A stretch of 64,000 nt of DNA, taken from Actinomucor elegans (Eukaryota > Mucoromycota > Mucoromycetes > Mucorales > Mucoraceae). Location: the NCBI GenBank assembly GCA_026027325.1, contig JAMSLZ010000006.1, positions 1 through 64,000 on the forward strand, written 5' to 3'. The notes under the pieces were generated by a model, which was given only the letters and a program-made list of their open reading frames with translations, was not told the origin of the DNA and did no database searches. This document shows, in pieces, positions 41,542-53,850 of this stretch. Made by a program: the position numbers and the translations under genes. Within the stretch, counting starts at the first letter, position 1; every line of letters starts with the position of its first letter.

Positions 41542-42886
41542 TCAATGTGAGATTTCATCGACATTAGTAGGTATCTTTAAGCTGAACAATTCTGTCATCA
41601 AACAAAAAGATTCGCCAATTTGAGTATAAATGTAAAATGTTATTTTTCGTCCAACTGATTGAAAAGTTAGGATTGGATCGCATCCATTCTTATTGCCTAC
41701 AATGTCTTTAGAAAAGTGCAACAAGCGATATAAATCTAAACAAAGTAAACGGGTTTTCTTTTTCGCTTCTATAGATTTGATCTCCCCAAGCACCGACTGA
41801 TTTGTTTTATTTTTGTTTGCTTTTAGCTTAGGATCCACTTCTGGATACTTTAATAAATGATTGTTTTTGTTGATAAATTGTGTCAAGAACGGATTGGTAT
41901 AATTGACCTTCATTAATTAGTTTGATAAATTTTCCATGAGGCAGATTGAGTGGGTTAGATTATGATGATGATAAAGCATATTGATTAAAATATACTTCCG
42001 TTCGCTTAACGCTTTCTAAAACAATTTTCTCATGTTTGTTCATTTTTTCAAAATGGAAAAAAGCCTCTTTACCTGAATCTCTGAAAGACGGGAAATTGCA
42101 ATCTTGAACGAAACTCTTAATTTTATCAAGCATGCCCTTGCAGATAACTATATCGCTGTTCTCAAGGACTTTTTGGTTTATATGATTGTGAAGGTGCAGC
42201 AAGTTTTTGAGCGTAAATGCTGCTATTGCTTGCGTAGGATATTGTCCATAGTTCAAAACCAGGGTAAGTGACATTGAACCAAGTTAGAATAATAAATAAA
42301 AATATATGCCTCACAATTAGCTCATAACTTTACCTTAATTTATAAAACTTCTCTCTAGAAATACGGCGTTATTGTGTTTATGGGCGTGCTTAAGAATAGC
42401 AAATGATTTTAACTTGAACAATTTGAAAAGTGTGGTATAATTTATATTTTTGATGATGCATTCTTGCTCATAGTCACATTCAACTGGAAAATTGCGAGTA
42501 GTATCAAATGATTCAACTTCTCCTATCTCATGCTCTTTGTCAATTTCTATATCTTCATCTGCTTTCACCGTTTTTTGTTCCTTATTTTTGAGAAGGGATG
42601 GGAAGAACTTTAAATATTCTTCAAGTAGGTGTTTATTCACAATACGACTATTAGATGAGTTTGAGAGAATTTGATTATTACTTCCAATCACTCTGAAAGA
42701 TGCTTTTGCTATATTAGATGAATTAATTGATATGTTTTTGGCTTTTATAATTAAATTTCCAATAAAGCGGGCCAACTCTGGCGATTCAGCTGATATAGTA
42801 TTCAAGTCATTTATATAATTCATTTTGCCCATTTGAAAGTAATTATTATTTAATCCTCGTAAACCAAGTAGCTTCTCAAAGACCAA
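41542..42886 (-). pseudogene. Expanded-family gene (PD-(D/E)XK-like tail), probably decayed
   Basis: Three open blocks on the minus strand (42886-42335, 42274-41960, 41913-41542) belong together. The last block has GEIKS, then CLDLYRLLHFSKD and TFQSVGRKITFYI, the ending I recall from a family numerous in Mucoromycota genomes (usually G-E-x-K, then a block with FSKD). The E-x-K resembles a PD-(D/E)XK nuclease core, but no activity is established. I found no acceptable splice sites joining the blocks, and stop codons separate them, so the gene is either broken or has introns I misread. An upstream block (43373-43214) may be its first exon. Confidence 0.5.
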
Positions 42887-44058
42887 TTCTCTACTACTAT
42901 TAGCGAGACATTCAACTCTGCGTGTGCTTTATATGTATAACCCATGATAATGTTGAGGAAATAAAAAAAGAAACGCATGAAATAAAAGAAATTCCCACTG
43001 CTATTTGGGCGCCATATTACGCCAAAGTGCGATATAGAAAAAAAGATGCTTATAGTTTCTTTATCTGTTTGCTATACTACTCCTTTGTCTTTTATTTTTT
43101 GTTTAAACGATACTTCCGCTCATCATAGCCGTATTTAATATATAACAACGAAAATAGGAGGAAAAAAAAAAAAAAAAAAAAAAAAAGGAGAGGTAAAAAG
43201 AGAAAAGCCAACTTACTACAAAGCTTATGTCCATGGTCTTCACTTTGCAGCAGCATCATGGCAATAGAAATATCTGTATCCAAAACCCTTATTTGCGTAG
43301 CATTGCTACAAGATAGAGCTTGATCGTAAGGTGGCCAATGCTCTGTTTGCTGAAGGGGGACTTTGAAAGGCAAACACTTTGCTAGCTCTACTTAGTCAAG
43401 ATTGGCTTGATGGCTATCCTTGCCTTGACCATGCCTTCTGTACTGCGGTGGCTTTATGTCACTGCTTTACACCTTAGGTGCCTTTCTTGCTAATACTGCT
43501 GTCCATCTTGATACCGAGTTTATAGTAATTGTAAGAACAAAATATTACTAACTTGTTTTTGTATGAGCAGCCGCCAGATTATCAAGCCTTCTCCTCTCCT
43601 TTTGGGATCAGATAAGCGTCTGCCTTCTCGTGGTTGATCCTGTTAATTATTGTGGCTTGCTTGGTTGCGATGAGAACAAAATGAAGCTTTTTGGATACAT
43701 GAACAAGTGCAAAATAGACAAAACCAGTAAAATTAAAGTTTTTAACGTAAAATGAAACTGTTGGAATTAGTTACTTTGGTTGATAGTAATATTGGATTCT
43801 TTTTTATTTGATTTTTAAAGCTCTGTTTGACTAGAGAAATTCGCTGCGTAGATAATTCTGGATGTTGTTTACAGAATGACGTATTGTGTGTTTGTAAAGA
43901 GTAGCCGGTTTGATACTTGTACTTGATACATATATCTAATATGCTGGATAACATTAGTAACAACGATGGAAGTAATAGCTTGTAAACACAGTGAAGCTGT
44001 TATAGTAATATTGAATAGATACTTTATTTAAATGTCTAAATAGGTACTGTCTATTTGT
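42887..44058. other. Intergenic region, possible lost first exon
   Basis: A minus-strand open block at 43373-43214 (MPFKVPLQQTEHWPPYDQAL...) ends at a GTAAGT-like donor and may belong to the gene to its left, but the phases do not match. A poly-A run occupies about 43160-43185. The rest, to the stop of the protease gene at 44059, shows nothing. Confidence 0.4.
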
Positions 44059-46548
44059 TTATTCTTGGTAAAGAAGTGTTGGGTTATCGCTGACTGATTC
44101 AGTCTTGGAGGTATACTTGCCGATCCATTCAAGTACTACATGTCAAAGTAAATTAGCATACAAGATAATCCTATTCTTAATTTATCGTTTACCTTCTTTA
44201 TGCCATCTCAAAGAATTAGCAGGTTTCAAAACCCAATGGTTTTCATCGGGGAAATAGACAAAGCGAGAAGGTATGCCTTGTCTTTGAAGAGCAGTAAATG
44301 TAGACAAAGACTCGCATGTAGTTAATCTGTAATCGCGGCCACCATGGATGATCAAAGTAGGTGTTTTCCAATTTTGAACAAAGTTGGAGGGTGACCATTT
44401 CTCGAAAGTGGCTCTGTTTTCAGGATAGACTGGTGATCCACCAAACTACAAATCAAATAGAATAGGTTAGTGAATTGAATATAATTAAAAGGTACTTGTT
44501 CGTTACCTCCTTTTCAGCAAAGTAAAGTTCGTCTATTCAAGACAAAACAAGTTAATCAAAGCCAGTAGGGTAGCTATCACCGTACTTACCAGTAGTATAA
44601 TATACTTGGGTAGTAGAGAATACACCATCATGATTTACAAGAGCCTTAAACTTCTTACTATGACCATTAAGCCAATTAGCCATGAAACCACCATAGGAGC
44701 CACCCAAACCAGCAACTCGCTCACCATCAAGGTAAGCATATTTACTCAAGACATGATCAAGACCAGTCTCAAGATCATAAAAAGGATGCGATCCCCAGTT
44801 ATTAGAAATAGAGTCAGTAAAGGCTTGTCCATAACCAGTGGAGCCATGAAAGTTGATAGCAACCACACCATAACCTGCACCAGCAAAAATCTGAGGATTC
44901 CAACGCGTTGACCTTTTGATAATGAACTATGTGAGTAATTTTAATCCTTTGAATAGATAGACGCGCTTACCAGTTATCATTCCAAGCTCCTTGAGGACCA
45001 CCATGAATTAAGAAAGCAACAGGATATTTCTTTCCTTCTTTATAATTAGTAGGCTTGAGATACCATCCATGCACTTCTTGTTCTAAAGCACCAGTGAATC
45101 TGATATCTTCAGGATCAGCAAAATCAATTGATTCCAGCTTTTTGGCAAGACCAGACTCAATAGCAAGAGGGTAGATCTCTTTAGTAGAGACATTCAATAC
45201 ATGAGGGGATACAGGATGTTTCATAGAGCTAACACCATAAAAAATGTTCCCCGAAGGAAGGACACTAAGACCAGCAGCATAGTTTTCTCCAGTTAATGCT
45301 TCAACAGATTCAGTTTCTAGGTCGATACGGAAAATCTTATTACGGCCTTGCTGCTCGGCGGTAACATAAAGAACTTTGGAATCAGCTGAGGAGGTAACTT
45401 CATGAGGACTACTATCCCAGGATTCAGCGATAGTCTTCTTTTCTTGCGTCTTTGGATTATACACTACAATGCGATTGCGGTCAGATTCGTATTGTGGAGT
45501 CAGCATTTGGAAATAAACCAAAAGTCCAGATGATGTAAAATGAGGACTGGATGAAGCAGCGGGAATATCCTTATTGATAGCAACAGGCTCTTCTTTGCCA
45601 GAAGCAGATACAATATAGATATGAGCGGAAGTTTGCCAAGCATTATCTTTCTTTGTAGACTTGGAAACAAAAGCGATTTGAGAACCATCTGCAGAAATAT
45701 CAAAATCACTAGCATCGCCTTGAGGAAAGCTAGGAGATTCTAAACCAGTTTTGCGTAACAAGTTGATGGGCTCACTAGAAACTTTGTATCTTCTATCAAT
45801 GATAGCTATATCTACCACAAAGATATTGTTTTTCTTCTCAGTTACATAGTCATCCCAGTGTCTATTGGGCAAAAGTGTCGCCATAGTTAGTCGCAATTGC
45901 CGATTGTCCATCCGTAACTGATCTTACCTAACCATGAGCTGGTCAAACACCAGTGCAGTATCCTTCTTAGTGGATTCAATTTCTTTGTCCTTCTTCAGTG
46001 TGCCTTCAAGCGTACCGTCATCATTGTAGACTGAAGCAGAAAAGGCCAAAAGTTTGCGATCAACATTGTACTTAATATTTCCAAAAGCAATAGGAAAATT
46101 AGTGAGTCTATAGGGACCTTCTTCCCTGTTCTTTAGATCTAACACATAAAGTTGATCTACTTCTTCCTTTGACTCTGATTCATGGTGGAAATAGGCGACG
46201 TGTTCATCATCCAAAAAGAAAGGTTCACTATCCGAGGTATCGAATGAGGGTTTTGTGAGTTCTTCCACCGAGTTATCTTGAATGTTTAAAAGGTAAAGGT
46301 TGCGAATAGTCTGATAAAAAAAAGCTTAACATATGTAATGATTAGATATTCTTTTCCAACCATACCTTTGCTTCAGTGATATTATATGCTGATTGAGCAT
46401 ATACAGCAAGTGTACCACTAGGCGAAGTGACAGGAATACCAGGTCTTGGTAGTTGAATCAAGTCTGAAGGTGTAAAAGTTTCGGCCATGACAATAACAAT
46501 GTTGAATAGAGAAGCCCCTAAAAAAAAGAGCGTGCTTTTAACTATCAT
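44059..46548 (-). CDS. Secreted dipeptidyl-peptidase 5-like serine protease (S9 family)
   Basis: Seven exons (minus strand, in order): 46548-46366, 46310-45928, 45861-44971, 44912-44590, 44532-44507, 44445-44193 and 44135-44059. They join in frame to 711 residues, with introns of 55-66 bp; the fifth exon is only 26 bp. A hydrophobic N-terminus (IVKSTLFFLGASLFNIVIVM) is a likely signal peptide. A beta-propeller-like region precedes the prolyl-oligopeptidase domain: HGGPQGAW, nucleophile Ser in GGSYGG, Asp in IIHGGRDYR, His in DENHWVL. The family removes dipeptides from peptides outside the cell. Length matches fungal DPP5. No defect is seen; this is a conserved host gene close to the repeat nest. 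Confidence 0.93.
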
Positions 46549-47156
46549 TTATTTTTTGCACGCGTACTTTAGATGTGTTTGAAAAAATAAAACAAAAGAA
46601 GAAACAACGATTTAAAAAGGAATAATACTCTCTTTTTGAAGTGACCCTGCCTTTATTCACACGGAGCTAACCTATCTGAGCTATTATTTCCTATTGTTTA
46701 ATTCCTATACAGATGGTTGACGGAATTTTTTTTTTAACTTGTCGGTTTTGGCCAATTAAAATGACGCTTTTCTGAAACAAAATTGGCGACTTTTATTGGA
46801 TACAATGCCCGCTTAATCTTGCTTAATTAGTCGTCTTCAAGTCTTTTACTGTGCTTCCCAATCTAATCAATAACTTTGGCTTTTATATGATCAAGTAAGT
46901 TTATTCAAATTGGTCAGTTCTTTAAACAGAAAAGCACTATAATTATGTTGTATTATTTTAATATGGATATGATAAAATAAGGTTTAGATTTGTTTAGTAG
47001 ACATTGATCAAAAGAAGATGTTAGAGAACTATGATATCTAAGAAATATATTCAATTCTTCACATTAAATATATTTCGCCATACAATAATCATAGTCACAA
47101 TAATAAGCAATAAGTCATAACCCTAATCATAGAAACCATCATAATAATAGCTTATA
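46549..47156. other. Intergenic region between two minus-strand genes
   Basis: AT-rich. It holds the upstream region of the protease gene (no TATA box clearly placed) and the downstream region of the next gene. One CCCTAA-like word at about 47120 is not significant. No gene. Confidence 0.5.
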
Positions 47157-48701
47157 CTAAGGTGTGCTACATACTGAGGAGGTTTCATAGGTGCAATCTG
47201 GGGAAGAGCCTTCAGAACTATCAATATGTAAATGAGCGATACTCTGGACTAAAGCATCACGCCAAGAAATGGCTTTTTTCAATTCAGGAAAAATCAGTTT
47301 CAACTCTTCGGGTGTTTTGGGAGACTGTATTTTGGCGTGCCTGGCACGAACATACGTGCAGTTATCCAGTAACAATAATGTTTCAAAGCGAAGTATTGCT
47401 TTATGAAATAAAACAATGAACACTTTTGGTGTCTCCCCGTGTTTTGTTTTTGCAGCAATTTCGTTTAGTATCCTTAAAGCATTTCGGTAGATCTTTAAAG
47501 TATCGCTATTAACCTTATCATCACTGCATTTTGCACCACCAAACTCTGCAAGTGCCATTGGTTCCAGAATACCATCGTAAAAAATAACACCATCAAATAA
47601 ATGTCGGTTCGTAAAATTCGTTTGGATTTCAAACCATTTTGTAGAGAGTGAACGAAACTTCATGAACAGCGCATTCAGCACCGGTACAACAACTGACAAA
47701 GCGCACGTTCTTTCGTAGTACTCGTTTGAAACCAATGGACCATTAAACTCTAGAATATTCAAGCTGAAAAAAAAATTAAGTTGTTTTTTTTAACTTAAAA
47801 AATATAAGGGTCTTTACAAATTCACGAAAATGGATTCAACTGTCAACAGGTTGTGATGGATATTGGAGTCGAATTCGTTGGGTGGAAGCACTGGCATACG
47901 TGACAATTGTCTCATGAAATGGAAGGATGGTTTACAATTACTTATTAACTTTAGTAGTTTTGCTGTGTCACCATCTGGTATCCATTCATTCAATGTACTT
48001 TTCTCTTTTAGAACTATACAATCTTTTTCTTCTAATTGTCCTCTAATAATTCTCATCAAGCGTTTGTTGGTCATATCTAAAATGTTTATACTTGATAGTC
48101 TTGTTTGTAAGAGTATAGTTAATTTAGGTAAGTAAATAGAATTATAACTAGTTATACATTTACATGCAGGACGGTGTATCTTTGGTATTATTCAATACAT
48201 GTTGAACCATTTTTGTCCAACCCTTTTCTTCTTTTTTAGCTGTATAATTCTGGCAAGTGGGATCACCACTAAAACTCTCCATTACTCGATGAATTACTCT
48301 TCTTTGGACATTTTCTTCCAATTCCAATGCCCTCTTTCTCAATTTTGATTCATGTTCCACATCTTCCAGGGCGTTCCAATAATCTAAATACTCTTTTCCA
48401 AATTCTGATCTCTTATTGTTTCTCTTCTATTTTTTTTTCATAAAAAAAAAGGATATTAGAGCTTTTCTCATTAAACGAAAGGTTGTATAATTACTGTAAA
48501 ATCCTTTTTTTGAGTAGAGCATAATTTCTTTAGTGATGGCGCGCTTTTTATTATTTCATCAAGAACTTTTATGTAGAATAAATCAATTGTTGCTTTATTC
48601 TTGTCGTCAAACAATTCTACAAAGTCGAAATAAGAAAACTCTTCTAGATCTTGAAGTTTTTCTTCAATAAATTTTTCGCAAATCAAGTTCCAGCTAGACA
48701 T
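47157..48701 (-). CDS. Uncharacterised protein of a family expanded in Mucoromycota
   Basis: Four exons: 48701-48477, 48426-48164, 48099-47818 and 47763-47157, joining in frame to 458 residues. Introns are 50-64 bp. An alternative acceptor 9 bp further at the third exon also keeps the frame. The second exon has a charged helical stretch (YWNALED, then RKRALELEENVQRR). The last exon has a conserved-looking core LFDGVIFYDG, AEFGGAKCSDDK, then FIVLFHKAILRFETLLL. The pattern D, then E followed by K, recalls PD-(D/E)XK folds, but this is weak and no function should be assumed. It shares its general plan with the decayed gene at 41542-42886. Confidence 0.7.
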
Positions 48702-49094
48702 TTTGAATAATGGTTAAAAAAGTAAAAAAAAACTTAACGCGTAACTAAGGGCGCTCATAAAGGAGGCTTTTGAGTGCACTCTAAGAATGAATAACAATTA
48801 CGCATTTTTACCTGACTACTAACATAAGATTTTTTTACAGTTCAAGTATGAGCTGATCTGGTATTTTTAATTATTACTTAACTGCTAATTTTATTTTTTT
48901 TTCCTTTACACACTATAACGTATAAATACTATTTCAAGAATATAATCTCATGTGGAAGTACGATGGTAACTTAAATCTAGAATCAATGAGTACTATACAA
49001 CACTTATTCTTCAGTTTTATTGGGTATAAACAGTATACGACACCATAATCCTGGTGTACAGAACTTTGTTTTCTCTTTTTCTCCATCACATTGT
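48702..49094. other. Intergenic region
   Basis: Upstream of the minus-strand gene; AT-rich. A TATA-like word (CGTATAAATACT) lies at about 48920. Nothing else is recognised. Confidence 0.4.
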
Positions 49095-50187
49095 ATAGTT
49101 GAATTGTTAAATACTCAAAGATGAAACAGCTTCTTTTGTGTTATCCAAAGCTGTTTTTTAACAAAACAGCTTGCACAGGGTCGTCCCACTTCTGCTTACC
49201 TTTTTGGATTGGGCTTTCGCAAGAAAGTTAGCCGATTAGGGACACTCTAGCAAAAGGATTTTCAACAATTACTTTTGGGCGCAGAAGGTTTCATCTGCAT
49301 TACCAGCTTCCTTTGTGTCATTCAAAGCTGTTTTTTAACAAAACAGCTTGCACAGGGTCGTCCCACTTCTGCTTACCTTTTTGGATTGGGCTTTCGCAAG
49401 AAAGTTAGCCGATTAGGGACACTCTAGCAAAAGGATTTTCAACAATTACTTTTGGGCGCAGAAGGTGTAATACTAGAGCTAAAGCAAATCTCCCCCCCCC
49501 CCCAGTTGGCAGTACATTTAGTTAAGTATTTTACATTAAATTCTTATTATATTCACCTAACTACATATCAGCTAAATCAGCGCTTTATCTTTTCTGTTTG
49601 GTGTGTAGTATCAATATCAAACTTAAAATCTCAAGTCCTTTTAACCCAATGTCCACTATATAATTGAATTGTTAAATACTCAAAGATGAAACAGCTTCTT
49701 TTGTGTTATCCAAAGCTGTTTTTTAACAAAACAGCTTGCACAGGGTCGTCCCACTTCTGCTTACCTTTTTGGATTGGGCTTTCGCAAGAAAGTTAGCCGA
49801 TTAGGGACACTCTAGCAAAAGGATTTTCAACAATTACTTTTGGGCGCAGAAGGTTTCATCTGCATTACCAGCTTCCTTTGTGTCATTCAAAGCTGTTTTT
49901 TAACAAAACAGCTTACACAGGGTCGTCCCACTTCTGCTTACCTTTTTGGATTGGGCTTTCGTAAGAAAGTTAGCCGATTAGGGACACTCTAGCAAAAGGA
50001 TTTTCAACAATTACTTTTGGGCGCAGAAGGTGTAATGCTAGAGCTAAAGCAAATCTCCCCCCCCCCCAGTTGGCAGTACATTTAGTTAAGTATTTTACAT
50101 TAAATTCTTATTATATTCACCTAACTACATATCAGCTAAATCAGCGCTTTATCTTTTCTGTTTGGTGTATAGTATCAATATCAAATT
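49095..50187 (+). repeat. Higher-order tandem duplication, 565-bp period
   Basis: Two long units (49095-49628 and 49660-50187) are 565 bp apart. Each contains two copies of a 143-bp hairpin-rich subunit 177 bp apart, and a C-run (13 or more C) followed by AGTTGGCAGTACATTT. No protein-coding potential is seen. Confidence 0.92.
49146..50030 (+). ncRNA. Four copies of a candidate structured RNA unit (143 bp each)
   Basis: Copies at 49146-49288, 49323-49465, 49711-49853 and 49888-50030. Each can fold on the plus strand into a hairpin AAGCTGTTTT/AAAACAGCTT, a small GGGTCGTCCC hairpin, and a closed domain between CTTCTGC and GCAGAAG that contains the stem GGCTTTC-GCAA-GAAAG-TTAGCC. In the fourth copy the tetraloop is GTAA instead of GCAA, still GNRA. 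No known RNA family is recognised and no Pol III boxes are clearly placed. The copies could also be DNA palindromes of a dead element. Confidence 0.35.
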
Positions 50188-50827
50188 GACATTTAGCACT
50201 GACGTTTCGTTGAAGGAGTTTCCAGGTCAAGGAACATAACGCAGGTCAGAAAAGTATTTATGTAAAAGGTTACATAATAATCTAAAAGGAAAGGCTGTAG
50301 TTATATTTTTTGGAGTTGAAAGAAGCTATAGTAAAAGTTTGGAATCGGCTCAATTATTTTTTACTATTTGGAATGGAGCAATTAATCTGCTCACGATGTC
50401 TGTTTGTTACTTCAAACTCTTCACTTTTTCCAAGGTCGCCACTACTGTACCTTTCAAAACTTAAAATTTCAAGTTATTTTAATCCAATGTCCATTCAAGC
50501 TGAAAGTTATATAGGTATATCATAGCGCCTTTCCTACTGTGTTATGAATGTAATTGAGTGTACTTGACTCCGGCTTTTAAAGCAAGGCACTTTTATCTAA
50601 TATAATATGTAACTTTGTATTACTGTTTCGCCAATGTCAAAATATATTTTTTTTTTTTGGGAAACGTGAATATGTTTTTTTTTTTCCAAGCGTGACTTAT
50701 AAGCACCATAGATAGTATATGTTTAAGAAAATGCAAATATTTTTTTGCATATTGCTTAAGCTCAAGATAGATATGAGCTGTAGACATATTTAACCAAAAA
50801 AAAAAAAAATACAGAAATCAAAGGTAT
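50188..50827. other. Non-coding region
   Basis: No gene. It contains T and A homopolymer runs at about 50650-50695 and 50798-50810, and a short inverted word pair around 50720-50750 (AAATATTTTTTTGCATATT). Confidence 0.45.
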
Positions 50828-51321
50828 TGTAAACACTCATGATTATATCAGTAAAGAAGAGACTATATAGGCATTAATATATCCACAGGTCTATCTTTAC
50901 GGCGGATTTGAGGATGTAGCTCATTATTACCCAAATCCAGAGTATGAACAACTATATAATTATTTACTCTTTATTATAAAACAAGAATAGCAGTAAAGAC
51001 GGAATTTCTAATCGAGATAAAATGTCTACTTTTATTTATAGTCTGACCTTGTACCTCCGTATAGCGGCCGCCATCAATCATCGTTTTGGAATATCACAAG
51101 TCACTATGAGCCGAAGCCCACAAGCTACTAAATTACGTATAATCTATACAACTCTTGAATCAGTCGCAGTAAGCTGAGAAGCATAAAAGGACATGCCCAG
51201 AGCTTATTAGGAAAAAAAATTATTCTTTAATTGAATTTTTATCAATAAAAAGACCTGCTACAGCTTTGATATTATTCCTCTGTTCACATATTTAATCTTC
51301 TTTCTACCTATGTACCCAACA
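50828..51321 (+). repeat. Old solo LTR7
   Basis: Starts TGTAAACACTCATG and ends TGTACCCAACA. It is collinear with 24113-24571 and with the reverse of 28388-28788, but clearly diverged. Flanks (GGTAT, AAAGC) show no duplication. Confidence 0.75.
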
Positions 51322-52213
51322 AAAGCAATTGCATAAGTTTCAGGGAAATGATATCTCATTATGTCATTCGATGAACAACTCAATCATATTCAAACTTTAT
51401 AATTCAGCCTTTGTGTATCTGAGCATGCTTAATCAAAATTGAACTTAAAAGACTCTTTTCAACATTACAATTTCAACTTAACATTCCATCAAGTAATCGG
51501 CATCTTTCTGAATGAACTACTGCATTTCTTAGGTCCTTCTTTTAATTGAATTATAATAATGATTAGCTCCATAGATCTTTTGATTGATCTTGAATAAATT
51601 TAAATACGATTAATAGTCCATGTTCAAAAGAGTTACTGCATCCATTAACACTTGTAATTAGATGAAGCGCGATAATTGTATTATGTATTTATTGATTTAT
51701 TTTGAATTATACATATTTCTGCAAACTAGATGTAATGACTTATAGATTACTCAGCAGATTCTGTTTTAATTCATATATGACAAGTATTCTACTTCGTCTA
51801 TTAGAGCAACTATTAAAGAGTAAATTTTGGCAATTGAGCTTTCTTTGTTTTCATTGTGGGGGGAGGAAGAGATCTTTTGAGCAGAATAATAATTAGTATG
51901 AATGCTTTAATGCCAAATACACTTTTGCGTCATGGTGCTTATGAATCCTATGAATACCAAAACTTCTTCCGGATGTCGTACTTGCAAGATATCATTTACT
52001 GATAAATAGTCCGTCCGTATTAACGGCTAGTGAAACTTAATCCATTCATCCACTCCATTACAGTAGATCCTTATCCATTCTCGTTTTTCCTTGAATGTTG
52101 AATATCATTTCTATTATTATCATCCTAGATGAACAGAATTGCTATCAAGAAACATTGGTTTTACTAACACAAATATAAAAGGCCATTTATTATACTTTTT
52201 CAAGTTATTGGAT
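51322..52213. other. Non-coding region downstream of the STM1-like gene
   Basis: AT-rich. Open frames are short and of low credibility. No repeat in common with the rest of the window was noticed. Confidence 0.45.
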
Positions 52214-53299
52214 TTAAGCGCCAAGAGAAGGGAAAGCAGTAGCATCTTGGATGTTAACGGCAGGTGCCTTGTTAGCGGACTGTTGACGGCCATTACCACC
52301 ACGACGAGCATTGTTGCGGTTGTTACCGCGGCCACCGCGGCCACCACGGCCTCCACGGCCTCCACGACCTCCACGGAAGCCATCACGAGGACCAGACTTT
52401 TCCTCGAAACGCTGTTCAATGTCAACAAGAACTTTTTCCTTACGGGTCTTCTCGGTAGTCTTCTTGGACTTGGTAGTCTTACTGACAAAGAATTCCTCGA
52501 ACTGTTCCTTTTCAAAAGCGACAGTTCCCTTGAAAGCAGCCTCATCAGCGTCGTTAGCCTTACGGGCTTCGGGAAGAGAAACCTTCAAAGACTTGTTAGC
52601 CTTTTCGGCCAAATATTCATCAAGAGTCTTGACTTGTTCTTCGGGCTCGGCAGCAACAACTTCCTTCTCGGCAGCATCAGGGTCAGCGGGGTTAAGAGTA
52701 TCCTTGGCACTGAAATAAGCATGCATTAATTGGATTATGCATTCACGAGGTTCACCTTGATTTCACTTACGCTTCAGCTTCAGCAGTCTCGGCGTGGCCC
52801 CAACCTTGGTTGATCTTCTTCTCGGTATCACTGTTTGTATGAATGTGTCAAAAATTGGCACAGATCCTTCCTTGTAAGACACTTACACGATACCAGTACC
52901 ACTATGGCGGTCGAATTGACGGCGAGGAGCACGACCTTCACGCTTAGGGCGGGCACCACCACGAGAGGCTAAACGAATGAAATCGATATTTAGAACTTAT
53001 TGAATAAAGAACGCGTCCATTCGTAATATATTCGACTTAATAAGATGAAATCTTTTTCTATTCTATTATCAGGTATTTCGTGTAACTGTTACAATATACA
53101 GATTTCATCTTTTGGTCGCAATATACTACCAATTGCTAATCATGATCAAATGGAATGTCAAATTACCATTATCCTTTGTGCGCTTATCGGACTTTGGTTG
53201 CTCAACCTTCTTTTCCTCCTTTGAGGCAGCAACAGGTTCAGGGCGAACGTCACCACCCTCGCTTAGGACAGCGAAAAGGTTTTGAGAGTAGGTAGACAT
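52214..53299 (-). CDS. STM1: STM1/SERBP1-like (HABP4/PAI-RBP1) ribosome-associated protein
   Basis: Four exons: 53299-53167, 52968-52887, 52830-52771 and 52709-52214, joining in frame to 256 residues; introns are 198, 56 and 61 bp. The start MSTYSQNLFAVLSEG is typical of fungal Stm1 ('NLFALL'). The motif RQFDRHSGTG and the following GWG (NQGWGHAE) are the core of the HABP4/PAI-RBP1 family. A Lys-rich middle is followed by a C-terminal RGG region (FRGGRGGRGGRGG). These proteins bind 80S ribosomes, occupying the mRNA channel and keeping idle ribosomes intact. The first intron is longer than the others, which may be regulatory. A housekeeping gene without defects. Confidence 0.93.
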
Positions 53300-53850
53300 A
53301 ACTATAAAAAAATGTGATGGATGGCCTGTTCCAAAGTGAAAGTTGGATGGATGGATGTATTTGAAGTAAGCTTTGGTTTTCTTCCTGCTCGATCACTAGA
53401 TACACACAATGCAGCGCACATCCAACAATTAAAAGTCCGTGAAACTACTACAATTGATCTCAATTTGTCCATTCAATCAAGAGTTTCTGGTATGTCTAAA
53501 ACAGACCTTTTGGAAACGAAAACCTTCGTTTTAGGTATAATAAACGTATACTCAAATTTTTAGTACGGATAAAGGCTTATGTAGAGGCACTAGACATTGA
53601 ATAAACATGAAGCAAGTTCTTTTTTTTTTATATAAAAAAAAAAAATTCCAATAGATATAGCGACTTATTGTTCTACCCATGAACTATAGATCAGATACGA
53701 TATTTTATCAAGAGGTCTATATATCTATGTATTAAGTTACGATATGAAATGCTTGTCTTTTACAATTATTTGATATAGTATACATAGCTAAATGATCAAA
53801 CAAGGGGATCAACACAAATCGCCCTATGAAATCGTGGAATAGGTTGCGTT
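53300..53850. promoter_or_regulatory. Upstream region of the STM1-like gene
   Basis: 550 bp between the STM1-like start and the end of SEN2, both on the minus strand. It must contain the STM1-like promoter. A plus-strand open frame at 53321-53563 shows no recognisable features. A T/A homopolymer pair is at about 53620-53646. Confidence 0.4.

Noticed and set aside
43630..43645. Start of an 18S rRNA gene (GGTTGATCCTG)
   Set aside because: Only about 11-13 bases match the well-known rRNA start, and the following sequence does not continue as rRNA.
49146..50030. 5S, U6, U1 or tRNA genes
   Set aside because: The words CTTACC and GGGTCGTCCC briefly resemble snRNA or B-box motifs, but lengths, order and flanking boxes do not fit any of these genes.
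52139..52729. Plus-strand ORFs of 135-196 residues over the STM1-like gene
   Set aside because: They are complements of the RGG repeat region and give Pro/Arg- or Thr/Ala-rich low-complexity readings.
53321..53563. 80-residue plus-strand ORF between SEN2 and the STM1-like gene
   Set aside because: It lies in the likely promoter of the STM1-like gene, with no recognisable domain and no supporting features; probably chance.
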